Source: JAPUDQ01 sp964535835 (GTDB lineage Bacteria; Patescibacteriota; Saccharimonadia; Saccharimonadales; Saccharimonadaceae). From it: 26,179 bases of DNA. Below the pieces are notes generated by a model. That model ran no database searches. It saw only the letters and a list, made by a program, of their open reading frames with translations, and was not told the DNA's origin. This document shows positions 7,419 through 15,925 of this stretch, piece after piece. The position numbers were made by a program, and so were the translations under genes. Every line of letters starts with the position of its first letter. Positions within the stretch are counted from its first letter, which is position 1. Location: assembly GCA_964535835.1 (NCBI GenBank), contig CAZHUZ010000010.1:1-26179 (forward strand). The letters are read 5' to 3'.

Positions 7419-8489
7419 ATGAGCCTGATTTCTCTCAACCTCGACGAACTTCGCAATGAAAAATCCGATCTGACGGATTTTTTGAGCCGTCCTGATGCGT
7501 TTTCTGACCCCCACTACGCCACAAAAAATCGTCGCCTACTCGAGCTCGATGAGCTGATCACTGCTGGCGAGCGACAGACTTCGCTCAGAAAACAGATCGA
7601 CGAGGCGCGCGAATTATCCGGCGGAGGCGATGAACTAGCCGAACTCGCCAAGCAAGAGCTTCCCTCGCTCGAAACCGAACTAGCGGAAATCAACGAAAAA
7701 TTATTTGTCATGCTCACGCCCAAGGACCCAAACGATGAAAAAAACGTCATCATCGAAATCCGTGCTGGTGCTGGTGGTGACGAATCCTCGCTGTTTGCTG
7801 CCGAGATGCTCCGCATGTACCTGCGCTGGTGCGAGACAAATGGCTACAAGACAGAGATGATGAGCGAATCAGCCAGTGATTCGGGTGGCTACAAAGAAGT
7901 CGTCTTTGAAGTACGCGGCGACATGCCCTACGCTCGTCTCAAGTTTGAATCGGGTGTCCACCGTGTGCAACGTGTGCCTGTCACCGAATCACAAGGTCGC
8001 ATCCACACTAGCACTGTCACTGTTGCCGTCATGCCCGAAGCCGAAGAAACCGATATCGAGATCAACCCAAATGATCTCAAGGTCGACGTTTATCGCGCCG
8101 GTGGTCATGGTGGCCAATCAGTCAACACCACCGATAGTGCCGTACGCATCACGCATATCCCGTCAGGTCTGGTCGTCACCAACCAAGACGAAAAATCCCA
8201 GATCAAAAACAAACTCAAAGCCATGAGCGTACTCCGTAGCCGCCTACTCCAAATGAAAAATGACGAAGAAGCTGCCAAATCAGCCGAGCATCGTCGCAGC
8301 CTCATCGGCACCGGTGACCGTAGTGAAAAAATCCGTACCTACAACTTTCCGCAAGACCGCATCACCGATCACCGCATCGGCTATAGTCGTAGTAACATCC
8401 CCGCCGCCATGAACGGCGACATCGACGATCTCATCGAACGCCTAGGGGCCGCCGAACGCGAGCTCAAAGCCCAAGGCGCACAGGAATAA
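7419..8489 (+). CDS. prfA: Peptide chain release factor 1
   Basis: Reads UAA and UAG in the ribosomal A site and triggers release of the finished peptide. The 356-aa product has the N-terminal coiled-coil domain, the RF1-type codon-recognition motif PVT (187-189, in HRVQRVPVTESQGRIHTS), and the catalytic GGQ (231-233) in AGGHGGQSVNTTDSAV. The PxT motif marks it as RF1, not RF2 (which has SPF). The gene lies between L31 and prmC, whose product methylates the GGQ glutamine. It probably has a leaderless start, since no Shine-Dalgarno is seen between the terminator hairpin and the ATG. Confidence 0.98.
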   Translation: MSLISLNLDELRNEKSDLTDFLSRPDAFSDPHYATKNRRLLELDELITAGERQTSLRKQIDEARELSGGGDELAELAKQELPSLETELAEINEKLFVMLTPKDPNDEKNVIIEIRAGAGGDESSLFAAEMLRMYLRWCETNGYKTEMMSESASDSGGYKEVVFEVRGDMPYARLKFESGVHRVQRVPVTESQGRIHTSTVTVAVMPEAEETDIEINPNDLKVDVYRAGGHGGQSVNTTDSAVRITHIPSGLVVTNQDEKSQIKNKLKAMSVLRSRLLQMKNDEEAAKSAEHRRSLIGTGDRSEKIRTYNFPQDRITDHRIGYSRSNIPAAMNGDIDDLIERLGAAERELKAQGAQE

Positions 8490-8493
8490 TTCC

Positions 8494-9345
8494 ATGGTAT
8501 TTCAACAGTGGCTTCACGATTCAACGGAGCAGCTCAAAGATGTTGACATTGCTTCAGCGAGACTTGATGCTGAGGTGTTATTCGCACATACGCTCGGCGT
8601 AAACCGCACATGGTTGATCGCACATGCAAATGACAACATTGATGATGCTCATGCGCTCGAAAATGCGAACAAACTGCTTGTAAAACGCTTGCAGCGCGTG
8701 CCAATCGCCTACCTTACAAACCACAAGGAGTTTTATGGCAGAAGCTTTTTCGTCGATGAAAGCGTTTTGATACCACGACCCGAGTCGGAAATGATGATAG
8801 ATTTGCTGAAGGAAATTTATGGAGAAGGAAGTAGGAAGAAGGAAGAAGAAAGAAATAGTATCAGGCTTATTGATGTAGGAACCGGTAGTGGATGTCTCGG
8901 CATCACCGCCAAGCTTGAGCTACCAGCACTCGATGTCACGCTCTGCGACATCAGTGATGAGGCTCTCGCTATCGCTCATAAAAACGCAACTACTCTCAAT
9001 GCAGATGTAGCTATAACAAAAAGCGATCTCCTCTCTTCATTCACCATTCTTCCCTCTTCGTTCGATATTATCATTGCCAATCTCCCCTACGTCGACGCCG
9101 ACTGGGAGCGCTCACCTGAAACAGACCACGAACCGTCACTTGCACTATTTGCTGATGATAACGGGCTTGATCTGATCAAAAAATGTATTCAACAGACTCA
9201 GAGGTCATTGCAAAAAGACGGCTACCTACTCCTCGAAGCCGATCCAAGTCAACATCAAGAAATTATTGATTACTCTTACGGCTATGGCTTCAAGAAAGCT
9301 AGCGTAAAGGAGTACATCGTAGCACTTCAACTGATTAGCGATTGA
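8494..9345 (+). CDS. prmC: Release factor glutamine N5-methyltransferase
   Basis: Methylates the glutamine of the release-factor GGQ motif using S-adenosylmethionine. The 283-aa product has the N-terminal helical substrate domain (VPIAYLTNHKEFYGRSF), the SAM-binding loop DVGTGSGCLG (about 127-136), and the substrate-amide motif NLPY (196-199), a known variant of NPPY. It starts 4 nt after the prfA stop, with AGGA of the last prfA codons about 8 nt ahead. Between the two domains (residues about 110-121) lies a charged insert EGSRKKEEER encoded by an almost pure purine run, unlike the surrounding codon use. Family assignment is firm. Confidence 0.95.
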   Translation: MVFQQWLHDSTEQLKDVDIASARLDAEVLFAHTLGVNRTWLIAHANDNIDDAHALENANKLLVKRLQRVPIAYLTNHKEFYGRSFFVDESVLIPRPESEMMIDLLKEIYGEGSRKKEEERNSIRLIDVGTGSGCLGITAKLELPALDVTLCDISDEALAIAHKNATTLNADVAITKSDLLSSFTILPSSFDIIIANLPYVDADWERSPETDHEPSLALFADDNGLDLIKKCIQQTQRSLQKDGYLLLEADPSQHQEIIDYSYGYGFKKASVKEYIVALQLISD

Positions 9346-9392
9346 TATATCCGCAACTCAAATGTGAAATGTAAACTGCTCAATGATAAATG

Positions 9393-10550
9393 CTATTGAT
9401 ATTTATCAAGCTTGACCGTCACCGTGCGAGTACTACCGTCACGTAAGATGCTGAGTTTGACACTATCACCAGGGCTAAACTGCGCCAGTTGTCCAACGAG
9501 GCTAACGCCGTCCGTAAGCTCAGTATCATTTACTTTGGTGATGATATCACCCTCTTTCAAGCCAGCTTTAGCGGCAGGACTATCAGCAACAACGGCTGAT
9601 GTCTGTCCACTACCAGTGATATAAGCCCCACTCGTGCGAGATAGGTTGAAATGCTTAGCTGTCTCGGCATCGAGCATGACATACCGTACGCCCAAGTAGC
9701 CGCGCTCAATCGTACCCTTGGCAAGAACGCCTTTGATGAGCCCTTTTGCTTCATTTATTGGGATGGCGAAGCCAATTCCTTCGGCGCCCTGACTGACTGC
9801 AGTATTGACCCCTATCACCTCACCATTGATATTAACCAGCGGACCACCAGAGTTGCCCGGATTGATCGCCGCATCGGTCTGAATAAGATTTGAGAGGTTT
9901 TCACTCGATGTCTCATCACCTGCCGTAATCGAACGATTAATGCCCGAGACGATACCGGATGTCACTGTCGTCTGGAATTGTCCCAGTGCATTACCGATCG
10001 CCACAACTTTATTACCCACCGTAAGCTGTGCCGAATCACCCAGTTTGGCAGGAGTTAGATTGTTTACGCCGCTAATCTTTAAAAACGCCAGATCGTTGAT
10101 CGGATCACGACCAACGATAGTTACTTTGTCATAGGTAGTCCCGTCATTTGCAATCACTTTGACATTGCTCGCACCACTCGGCAGAACGTGTTTGTTCGTC
10201 AGGATGTAACCGTCTTCGCTAAGCACGATTCCCGTCCCTGCACCTTGTCCGTAAGATGTCCCAAAGAAGCCACCACCGACGGCAGTTTCAAAGGTAATTG
10301 ACACGACACTTGGTGACACCTGTTTGGCAATGTCAGTGACAACTTCGCCCTCGGCAATGACACGCTGCATCTCAATAGATTTTGTTGTTTGAACAGATGG
10401 AAAAAGCCCGCTCCCGACATACGTCCAAGCCCCGCCCAACCCAGCCAAGAAACAAGCCGGAATAAGCAAGAGGTTCTTGGGCAAACGACGCACTGGTTTC
10501 GCCTCATTTGGTATTTTTGTCTCTATCGGTTTCTTCTCATTTTTTTCCAT
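9393..10550 (-). CDS. HtrA/DegP-like membrane-anchored serine protease
   Basis: Envelope quality-control protease of the S1C family. The 385-aa product has a cytoplasmic Pro/Lys-rich start, one transmembrane helix (about 25-46), a trypsin-like domain with the triad His121 (LTNKHVLP), Asp153 (DPINDLAFLKI) and Ser234 (PGNSGGPL), and a single C-terminal PDZ domain (about 285-380, with DSPAAKAGLKEGDIITKVN). One PDZ plus one anchor resembles HtrA of Gram-positive bacteria more than the two-PDZ DegP. AAAGGG lies about 8 nt before the ATG. It follows the membrane-protein gene by 26 nt and is the last gene of the LCP operon. It is convergent with prmC, with no obvious terminator in the 47 nt between them. 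Confidence 0.95.
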   Translation of the reverse strand: MEKNEKKPIETKIPNEAKPVRRLPKNLLLIPACFLAGLGGAWTYVGSGLFPSVQTTKSIEMQRVIAEGEVVTDIAKQVSPSVVSITFETAVGGGFFGTSYGQGAGTGIVLSEDGYILTNKHVLPSGASNVKVIANDGTTYDKVTIVGRDPINDLAFLKISGVNNLTPAKLGDSAQLTVGNKVVAIGNALGQFQTTVTSGIVSGINRSITAGDETSSENLSNLIQTDAAINPGNSGGPLVNINGEVIGVNTAVSQGAEGIGFAIPINEAKGLIKGVLAKGTIERGYLGVRYVMLDAETAKHFNLSRTSGAYITGSGQTSAVVADSPAAKAGLKEGDIITKVNDTELTDGVSLVGQLAQFSPGDSVKLSILRDGSTRTVTVKLDKYQ

Positions 10551-10576
10551 ATCCTACCCTTTTGCTTACTACATAT

Positions 10577-11350
10577 CTATGATGTTATACGAAATATTTC
10601 TGAGAGTTCCTTGAGAAACAGTATCCCAATGACAACAACAGCAAACATGACATGGGCTCGCACGCGGCCCCAACTCAGCGCATTGTGATGGATAGCGTCA
10701 TACAGTCGCCACATAACATATCCGACAATCGCTACGATCATCGCTCCTTGCGGCAATAACAAATTTCCACTCAACTGATAGGCCGTCATCCAATGGTTTG
10801 ACAACCAGCCGATTTCTGCGACAAACAATCCCCACATCATAGAGAGTAATGTCATTTCTTCTTCATCATAATTATCCAATATATGTCGAGCGGATACATA
10901 CCCGACAACCCAGCAAGCAAGCACGACGACACTTGCATCGACAAGATGAGACATACTAAAGAGCGCCATCATCGCTATGAATTGAGAAATACTCGCCTGG
11001 GCCAGCACAAATGACCGTTTGCTCCGTGGCTTGATCATCAATAACCATGCTGCATAGAGAATCGCCAGCAGTATTTGGACGAGCAACACACCGTTGGCCT
11101 GCCAGATAAGCGTCACAATACTCAGGCCAACAAATGTATCGACAAGATTTGTTTGGATATTTGCCAGCCAAAAACGCGGTCGCACAGCAAATACACGCCA
11201 TTTACTCAAAAGTACGACGAGATACGCCAGATACGGGGGAGTAAACGTCAGCGTCAGACCCAATATCAAACCGGCCAATGCGAGATTGAGCACGATGTAG
11301 ATCACATCGCTCACTTTTGAGCGTTTTGCCGCTAGCTTAATTAGTTCCAT
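10577..11350 (-). CDS. Conserved-type multi-pass membrane protein, function unknown
   Basis: I do not recognise this family. The 257-aa product is strongly hydrophobic with about eight predicted membrane segments (for example around residues 18-37, 64-85, 87-105, 117-150, 168-186, 198-215 and 233-250). Short basic loops such as KPRSKRS alternate with them, and an acidic loop DNYDEEE lies near the middle. I see no catalytic signature. I chose the ATG at 11350; an in-frame TTG at 11356 is also possible. The start overlaps the 3' end of the LCP gene by 14 nt, so the two are probably translated together. Sitting between an LCP transferase and HtrA suggests an envelope role (inference). Confidence 0.85.
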   Translation of the reverse strand: MELIKLAAKRSKVSDVIYIVLNLALAGLILGLTLTFTPPYLAYLVVLLSKWRVFAVRPRFWLANIQTNLVDTFVGLSIVTLIWQANGVLLVQILLAILYAAWLLMIKPRSKRSFVLAQASISQFIAMMALFSMSHLVDASVVVLACWVVGYVSARHILDNYDEEEMTLLSMMWGLFVAEIGWLSNHWMTAYQLSGNLLLPQGAMIVAIVGYVMWRLYDAIHHNALSWGRVRAHVMFAVVVIGILFLKELSEIFRITS

Positions 11351-13001
11351 CGCCAATTATTATAACAAAATCAGCATCTGATTGCACCCCTGTTGGCAGC
11401 TGGCCTCCGCTACTGTCGCGTCCGAGGACCGATGCGAGTTTTTTGGCTGTGAGAGGCATCTTGCCGTCTGACAGATCATACCAGCGCAATGCGTAAGCAG
11501 TCGTCGTGGGAGCATCACCAATACTTGTTACAACAATTCCTTTGCCAGCCAGCTCGGTCTGTTTCTTGCTAGCAACTCCAGAGCGATCAGTCGCATTAAG
11601 CACTTCTATCGTCGCATCTTCACTCGTGCCTGTCTCACCGGTGAATTGATTGCGCAAAAAGCTCTGTATCTGCGTATAGTTCGTCAGACCCGCAACGGGG
11701 CGCACAATACTCTGACCATTATACATACCAGTGGTGACGAGCTGCGTGCCTTCTTTGACCAGGCTGATACTGCGTATGCTGTCTTTTTTGATCTCTTTGC
11801 TAATCTCAACTAGTGTTTTGATCTCAGCTGTCGCAAAATTAGTTCTGATATTATTGCCGAGACTGTCAATGAGATTAGTTACTGCAACCGGATTGGCAAG
11901 CGTGCCAGCGCTGATTGCTTTTTCGCGAATTGCTACAATAATTTTTTGCTGATATTGCTCACGCGCAAAGTTGCCACCACTCAATCCATATCCGCCATTG
12001 GCATTTCGTGCACGCGCAAGTGCTAGCGCATGATCACCGTCGAGATTTACAGGACCGTTTTCGTATTCAACCATATGACCGTTTGGTGGACATTTGGTAA
12101 TACGAGCCGATCGCGTGGCCCCACACTGCCAATCAAAGTTTGGATCCATAACACCGCGGGGATCATCGCTGTCAATCGTAACAGTGATACCACCGACAGC
12201 ATTGACTGCATCACGTAGTGCGGTGTAATTGACCTTTGCATAGTACTGTATGTCCATACCAAAGACTTCACCGACAACTTCACGTAGTTTGTTTGCTCCT
12301 GCCTGCTCAGATCCGCCTTGCTTTGCACATTCGTAGATAGCATTTATCTTTCCTTGATACCCGGCCAGGCATGATTGGCCATAATCAACCCATAGATCGC
12401 GAGGGATACTAAACATCACGGCGTTCTTCTTCGTCTGATCGACACTAATCACCATCATTGAATCAGTTAATTCGCTGCCACTATCAGCATGACCAGGATC
12501 ATCCTCGCTTGTGCCAAACAACAGTATATTACTGCGTCCTAGTGAATCCGTTTTGAGCGCTCGCCCAGAAAAAACATCAAAAATGTTGCCCTGAAATACA
12601 CTATTGCTTGCAAATAGGACTTTGTATCCCAAAAAGCCACCTACTCCTAGCATGACAAGTGCTACGATGATCAGAGAACGCTTCACCGCTTTTTTGCTGA
12701 CGCGTTTGCGCCGTTTTTTTGGAAGGTTTTCTTCGTCTTCAATTGCCTGAAGTGACTGAGCTATTTCATCGCTTGCTAGATGGTGACTCGCTGCAACGGT
12801 GCCAACTTCACCTATCACGGGAGACGTTGGACGTAGATGAATCGATGAATTGTTCTGGTGTTGAGACTCATCTTGCGAACGCAAAAACTGCTGCGGTACG
12901 GGCAGACGATCAATATCTAATTTTTGTGTGGTCTCTGGCTGCGACGGATTACGACGACGCAACATAAACCCATCCATACTGCTTTGCGGCTTGCGTGACA
13001 T
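11337..13001 (-). CDS. LytR-CpsA-Psr (LCP) family glycopolymer transferase
   Basis: Members move lipid-linked glycopolymers such as teichoic acids onto peptidoglycan outside the membrane. The 554-aa product has a long, polar cytoplasmic region (1-100) ending in a basic block (KKRRKRVSKKAVKR), one membrane helix (about 109-130), and the LCP domain (about 157-390). That domain carries DSMMVISV, SIPRDLWV and the arginine-rich LALARARN...REQYQQKII that binds the diphosphate. A LytR_C domain follows (about 463-552, IEVLNATDRSGVASKKQTELAGK). The ATG is 9 nt from a TATAGT box with no Shine-Dalgarno. It is the first gene of a three-gene envelope operon and is divergent from lepB. A cell wall with attached glycopolymers is implied. 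Confidence 0.93.
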   Translation of the reverse strand: MSRKPQSSMDGFMLRRRNPSQPETTQKLDIDRLPVPQQFLRSQDESQHQNNSSIHLRPTSPVIGEVGTVAASHHLASDEIAQSLQAIEDEENLPKKRRKRVSKKAVKRSLIIVALVMLGVGGFLGYKVLFASNSVFQGNIFDVFSGRALKTDSLGRSNILLFGTSEDDPGHADSGSELTDSMMVISVDQTKKNAVMFSIPRDLWVDYGQSCLAGYQGKINAIYECAKQGGSEQAGANKLREVVGEVFGMDIQYYAKVNYTALRDAVNAVGGITVTIDSDDPRGVMDPNFDWQCGATRSARITKCPPNGHMVEYENGPVNLDGDHALALARARNANGGYGLSGGNFAREQYQQKIIVAIREKAISAGTLANPVAVTNLIDSLGNNIRTNFATAEIKTLVEISKEIKKDSIRSISLVKEGTQLVTTGMYNGQSIVRPVAGLTNYTQIQSFLRNQFTGETGTSEDATIEVLNATDRSGVASKKQTELAGKGIVVTSIGDAPTTTAYALRWYDLSDGKMPLTAKKLASVLGRDSSGGQLPTGVQSDADFVIIIGDGTN

Positions 13002-13010
13002 ACTCTATCT

Positions 13011-13039
13011 ACTATACCCGTTATCCGTAACTATGACTA
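13011..13039 (-). promoter_or_regulatory. Promoter of the LCP operon
   Basis: Minus sense: TAGTCA (13034-13039), 17-nt spacer, TATAGT (13011-13016). The -10 ends 9 nt from the ATG, giving a leaderless or almost leaderless transcript. Confidence 0.5.
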
Positions 13040-13102
13040 CCATAAAAAGCATAAAAAGTATCGATTATTGTCGTAGTGCTGGCGCTTATCCTTTGTGCCA
13101 TG

Positions 13103-13108
13103 TATCCT
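13103..13108 (+). promoter_or_regulatory. -10 box of lepB
   Basis: TATCCT ends 7 nt before the ATG at 13116. The same hexamer serves as the proposed -10 of rpsB. No convincing -35 is seen. Confidence 0.35.
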
Positions 13109-13115
13109 AGTAGAT

Positions 13116-13712
13116 ATGCTAGAAATCAAGCACAAACAAACCATCAGAGATATTTTTGGAATTGTATGGTTCATCGTGGCTGTCGTCGTCGGTGCATGGC
13201 TGATCAATGCCCTCGTATTTCGAAGTTTTAGCGTCACAGGACCAAGTATGGAATCGACGATGTACACAGGTGATCGCTTGATCGTTAATCGTTTGCCTAT
13301 GACATGGGATGCAATCCAAGGAAAACCGTACATGCCACGCCGTGGTCATGTCGTGGTATTTCGTAACCCAAAATTTGATGAGATGCGATCAGATGAATTT
13401 GTCGTCAAGCGCGTGATTGCCCTCCCCGGCGAAGAAGTTGAGGTAAATGGCGGTAGAGTTACCGTGTATAACAGTACCTACCCGAACGGTTTTGACCCAT
13501 ACGAAGGCGTCAAAGTCTATCAATCAATCGTCACCGGTATGGTAGAGCGCACCAAAGTACCGACTGGTACTATATTTGTAATTGGAGACAATCGCGGCGG
13601 CAATGAATCACTTGATTCACGCAATGGTCTCGGATTTATCCCTCTCGACAACATCGTCGGTCCAGTCGTACTGCGTATATTCCCGTTCGACAAAGTCAGT
13701 ACGAATTTTTAA
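13116..13712 (+). CDS. lepB: Signal peptidase I
   Basis: Cleaves signal peptides from exported proteins at the outer face of the membrane. The 198-aa product has one N-terminal membrane helix (about 12-35). The catalytic serine Ser44 is in GPSMESTM and the general-base lysine Lys98 in FVVKRVIALPGEEVEV. The C-terminal family boxes are GDNRGGNESLDSR and the closing strand. It is a short single-helix type as in Gram-positive bacteria. I prefer the ATG at 13116 to an upstream in-frame start at 13095, because that one overlaps the -10 box. It is divergent from the LCP operon and convergent with parB. Confidence 0.95.
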   Translation: MLEIKHKQTIRDIFGIVWFIVAVVVGAWLINALVFRSFSVTGPSMESTMYTGDRLIVNRLPMTWDAIQGKPYMPRRGHVVVFRNPKFDEMRSDEFVVKRVIALPGEEVEVNGGRVTVYNSTYPNGFDPYEGVKVYQSIVTGMVERTKVPTGTIFVIGDNRGGNESLDSRNGLGFIPLDNIVGPVVLRIFPFDKVSTNF

Positions 13713-13769
13713 GAGGGGTCTATTCTTTACTCATAACGAAGTAGCACGCACCACACTGTTCGATACCTA

Positions 13770-14648
13770 TTATCTAAGCAGTTCTTCCAGCCGTCCAAGC
13801 TCTTTGTCGTCTCGATAATTTATAATGATTTGACCACCGTGAGCAGTCGTTTTGTGCATGACTTTCATATTGAGGCGTTTGCCGAGTGTACGAGTAAAAT
13901 CCGTCTCTGTTTGCGTATGTTTGACAGCGGTAGTTATTTTTTTGGTAGCATCACCTCGTTTGTATCCGACAACAAACTGCTCGGCTTTGCGGACGCTCCA
14001 TCCCTGACTGATAATCATATGTAGTAATTCTTTTTGAACTGATCCGTCACTAAGTGCCAAAATTTGACGAGCATGACCCTCGGATATTTTGCCTGCAACA
14101 AGCGCTTGCTTGGCATCATCAGGTAATCGCAACAAACGAATAGTATTGGTAATTGTACTGACGGCTTTACCACCTGCACGCTGTGCGATTTCTTCGTGTG
14201 TCAGATTAAACTGGCTATTGAGTTTGAGGTAGGCAGTTGCTGTTTCGAGCGGATTGAGATCTTCGCGCTGCAGGTTTTCGAGCAAAGCGATTTCAAGCTT
14301 GTGCTGATTACTAACAGTCCGCACAAGTGCCGGAATCTTATCGATGCCAGCTATACTCGCTGCACGCCATCGGCGCTCACCAGCAACAATCTGATAGGTG
14401 TCACCATGCGCTACAACCACAATCGGTTGGATCAACCCATGCTGTTTGAGTGACTCAGCTAGCTCGTTTAGCGCTCCTCGATCAAACTCACGTCGCGGCT
14501 GGTCAGGATTTGGCGTGATGTCCTTGATAGCGATATAACGAAGCTCTGATATTTTTTCGTCACTTGCAGCCGTTGGATCAAATGTCTCGTCAAGTACATC
14601 AGTCGGTATCAATGAATCAAAGCCTCTTCCTAGTCCTTTTTTTGCCAT
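13770..14648 (-). CDS. parB: Chromosome-partitioning protein ParB
   Basis: CTP-dependent DNA clamp that loads at parS sites and works with ParA in chromosome segregation. The 292-aa product begins with the typical MAKKGLGRGFDSLIP. It contains the ParB/Srx-like nucleotide-binding box (NPDQPRREFD, then VAGERRWRAA), the ENLQREDLNPLETA block and the helix-turn-helix (LTHEEIAQRAGGKAVSTITNTIRLLRLP), plus a C-terminal dimerisation region. The ATG lies 1 nt after the parA stop, with GAGGAG inside the last parA codons as ribosome binding site, so parA-parB is a tight operon. Confidence 0.96.
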   Translation of the reverse strand: MAKKGLGRGFDSLIPTDVLDETFDPTAASDEKISELRYIAIKDITPNPDQPRREFDRGALNELAESLKQHGLIQPIVVVAHGDTYQIVAGERRWRAASIAGIDKIPALVRTVSNQHKLEIALLENLQREDLNPLETATAYLKLNSQFNLTHEEIAQRAGGKAVSTITNTIRLLRLPDDAKQALVAGKISEGHARQILALSDGSVQKELLHMIISQGWSVRKAEQFVVGYKRGDATKKITTAVKHTQTETDFTRTLGKRLNMKVMHKTTAHGGQIIINYRDDKELGRLEELLR

Positions 14649-14649
14649 A

Positions 14650-15426
14650 CTAATTGCTCCTCTTTTCGTCCACCCGTTTGATGACCTCTTTACTCAGTGC
14701 CTTGTAGGCCCTGGCGCCCTTGCTCCAGCGATCATACGCTCCGACAGGCACGCCATGGCTTGGTGCCTCTGCTATACGGACATTGCGCGGGATCACTGTA
14801 TCAAATACTTTGCCTGGAAAATGTTTTTTGATCTCATCGTGCACTTGGCGGCTCAGTGTTGTACGTGGATCCATCATGGTCACCAGCACACCGATCAGTT
14901 CGAGCGTCGGATTCATGCCTTTGCGGATCAGTTGCATCGTCTCGAGCAATTGCCCCAGGCCTTCGAGCGCGTAGAACTCTGCTTGTACCGGTAGCAACAC
15001 GTAGTCAGATGCGATCAGCGCATTGACCGTCAGTAGACTGAGACTTGGTGGGCTATCGATGATGATGATGTCATAGTATTCGAGACCCTTGATCGCTTCA
15101 CGCAGCCGGATAAATCGCCTCTCGGCCTTGGCCAGCTCTACCTCGGCATTGGCCAGCTGTGGCGATGCCGGGATGATATCGAGATCTTTGTGCTCAGTAT
15201 GGAGTATGGCATCGGCTACCGGTTTGCCATCTTGTACTACTTCGCGAACAGTCAGCTCAATCTCATTTTTATTAAACCCGAGACCACTCGTGGCATTACC
15301 CTGTGGATCAAAATCCACTAGTAGCACCTTGCTACCTTCGCGACTCAAACAATACGCCAGATTGACGCTGGTCGTCGTCTTGCCAACACCACCTTTTTGA
15401 TTGGTCACTGCGATAATCACCGGCAC
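14650..15426 (-). CDS. parA: Chromosome-partitioning ATPase ParA (Soj)
   Basis: Walker-type ATPase that binds DNA non-specifically and forms the gradient moving ParB-parS complexes. The 258-aa product has the deviant Walker A motif KGGVGKTTT (about 10-18, with the signature lysine), the switch I block DFDPQGNATSGLG and the Walker B region IIIDSPPSLSLLTVNAL. There is no N-terminal DNA-binding extension, so it is the chromosomal Soj type. The start codon is GTG (15424-15426), with AGAGGG about 9 nt before it. An extended -10 promoter lies just upstream, overlapped by a GC-rich palindrome. Confidence 0.96.
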   Translation of the reverse strand: MPVIIAVTNQKGGVGKTTTSVNLAYCLSREGSKVLLVDFDPQGNATSGLGFNKNEIELTVREVVQDGKPVADAILHTEHKDLDIIPASPQLANAEVELAKAERRFIRLREAIKGLEYYDIIIIDSPPSLSLLTVNALIASDYVLLPVQAEFYALEGLGQLLETMQLIRKGMNPTLELIGVLVTMMDPRTTLSRQVHDEIKKHFPGKVFDTVIPRNVRIAEAPSHGVPVGAYDRWSKGARAYKALSKEVIKRVDEKRSN

Positions 15427-15453
15427 GATCTATTCCCTCTCATTACTCTCATG

Positions 15454-15462
15454 ATTATACCA
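15454..15462 (-). promoter_or_regulatory. Extended -10 promoter of parA-parB
   Basis: Minus sense: TGGTATAAT, a perfect extended -10 (TGn plus TATAAT). The leader is about 20 nt and holds the AGAGGG Shine-Dalgarno. No good -35 is present. Confidence 0.7.
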
Positions 15463-15470
15463 CGCGCGTG
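15461..15470. promoter_or_regulatory. GC-rich palindrome over the parA promoter, candidate operator
   Basis: CACGCGCGTG is a perfect 10-bp palindrome. In minus sense the context TTTCACGCGCGTGGTA resembles a parS half site (TTTCAC) on one side. It touches the TG of the extended -10, so a bound protein would block transcription. It is not a canonical 16-bp parS. Confidence 0.35.
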
Positions 15471-15474
15471 AAAT

Positions 15475-15500
15475 AAAAAACGTCCCTCGTGGGACGCTTT
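15475..15500 (-). terminator. Terminator of rplU
   Basis: Stem CGTCCC / GGGACG with loop (15481-15496), followed in minus sense by six T (15475-15480). It ends the rplU transcript just upstream of the parA promoter. Confidence 0.8.
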
Positions 15501-15515
15501 TATATAGATACGTCT

Positions 15516-15842
15516 CTATTTCTTTGCGGCGGCTTTTTTGCCAAATTCGCCGATCTCGATACGAGAGTATTTCTGGCGGTGACCTGTCAGTTTATGGACA
15601 CGCTTTTTGCTCTTGTAGCGAATGATCTGGAGCTTGTCACCTTTGACTTCGTCTTCGACGACCTTGGCTTTGATAGTGATACCACTCACGACTGGTGCGC
15701 CAACTGAGACGTCTTTGTCATCAAAGACCATCAGCGGTTCGAGTGTGAGTTCTTTTGTGCCATCCGGGAGGCGGTCCACCAGGAGGGACTCGTTGGCAGC
15801 GACAATGTATTGTTTGCCGCCGACGCGAACAACTGCTTTCAT
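15516..15842 (-). CDS. rplU: 50S ribosomal protein L21
   Basis: Large-subunit ribosomal protein that binds 23S rRNA. The 108-aa product begins MKAVVRVGGKQYIV and has the conserved C-terminal YKSKKRVHKLTGHRQKYSRIEI, with a short Lys/Ala tail. AGGA lies about 9 nt before the ATG. In most bacteria rpmA (L27) follows; here a terminator follows at once, so the gene is monocistronic. Confidence 0.97.
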   Translation of the reverse strand: MKAVVRVGGKQYIVAANESLLVDRLPDGTKELTLEPLMVFDDKDVSVGAPVVSGITIKAKVVEDEVKGDKLQIIRYKSKKRVHKLTGHRQKYSRIEIGEFGKKAAAKK

Positions 15843-15880
15843 AAGGTATATCCTACGTTTATTAATTGATTCAATTGATC

Positions 15881-15909
15881 ATTTTAACAGATATGAAGCG
15901 GTATGTAAA
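15881..15909 (-). promoter_or_regulatory. Promoter of rplU
   Basis: Minus sense: TTTACA (15904-15909), 17-nt spacer, TAAAAT (15881-15886). The leader is about 32 nt and includes the Shine-Dalgarno. Confidence 0.65.
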
Positions 15910-15925
15910 CTATCAGAAAAATATA

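Noticed and set aside
13770..15480. Canonical parS site (TGTTTCACGTGAAACA) within or near parAB
   Set aside because: No match found; only the divergent CACGCGCGTG palindrome at 15461-15470 is near, reported as a candidate operator.
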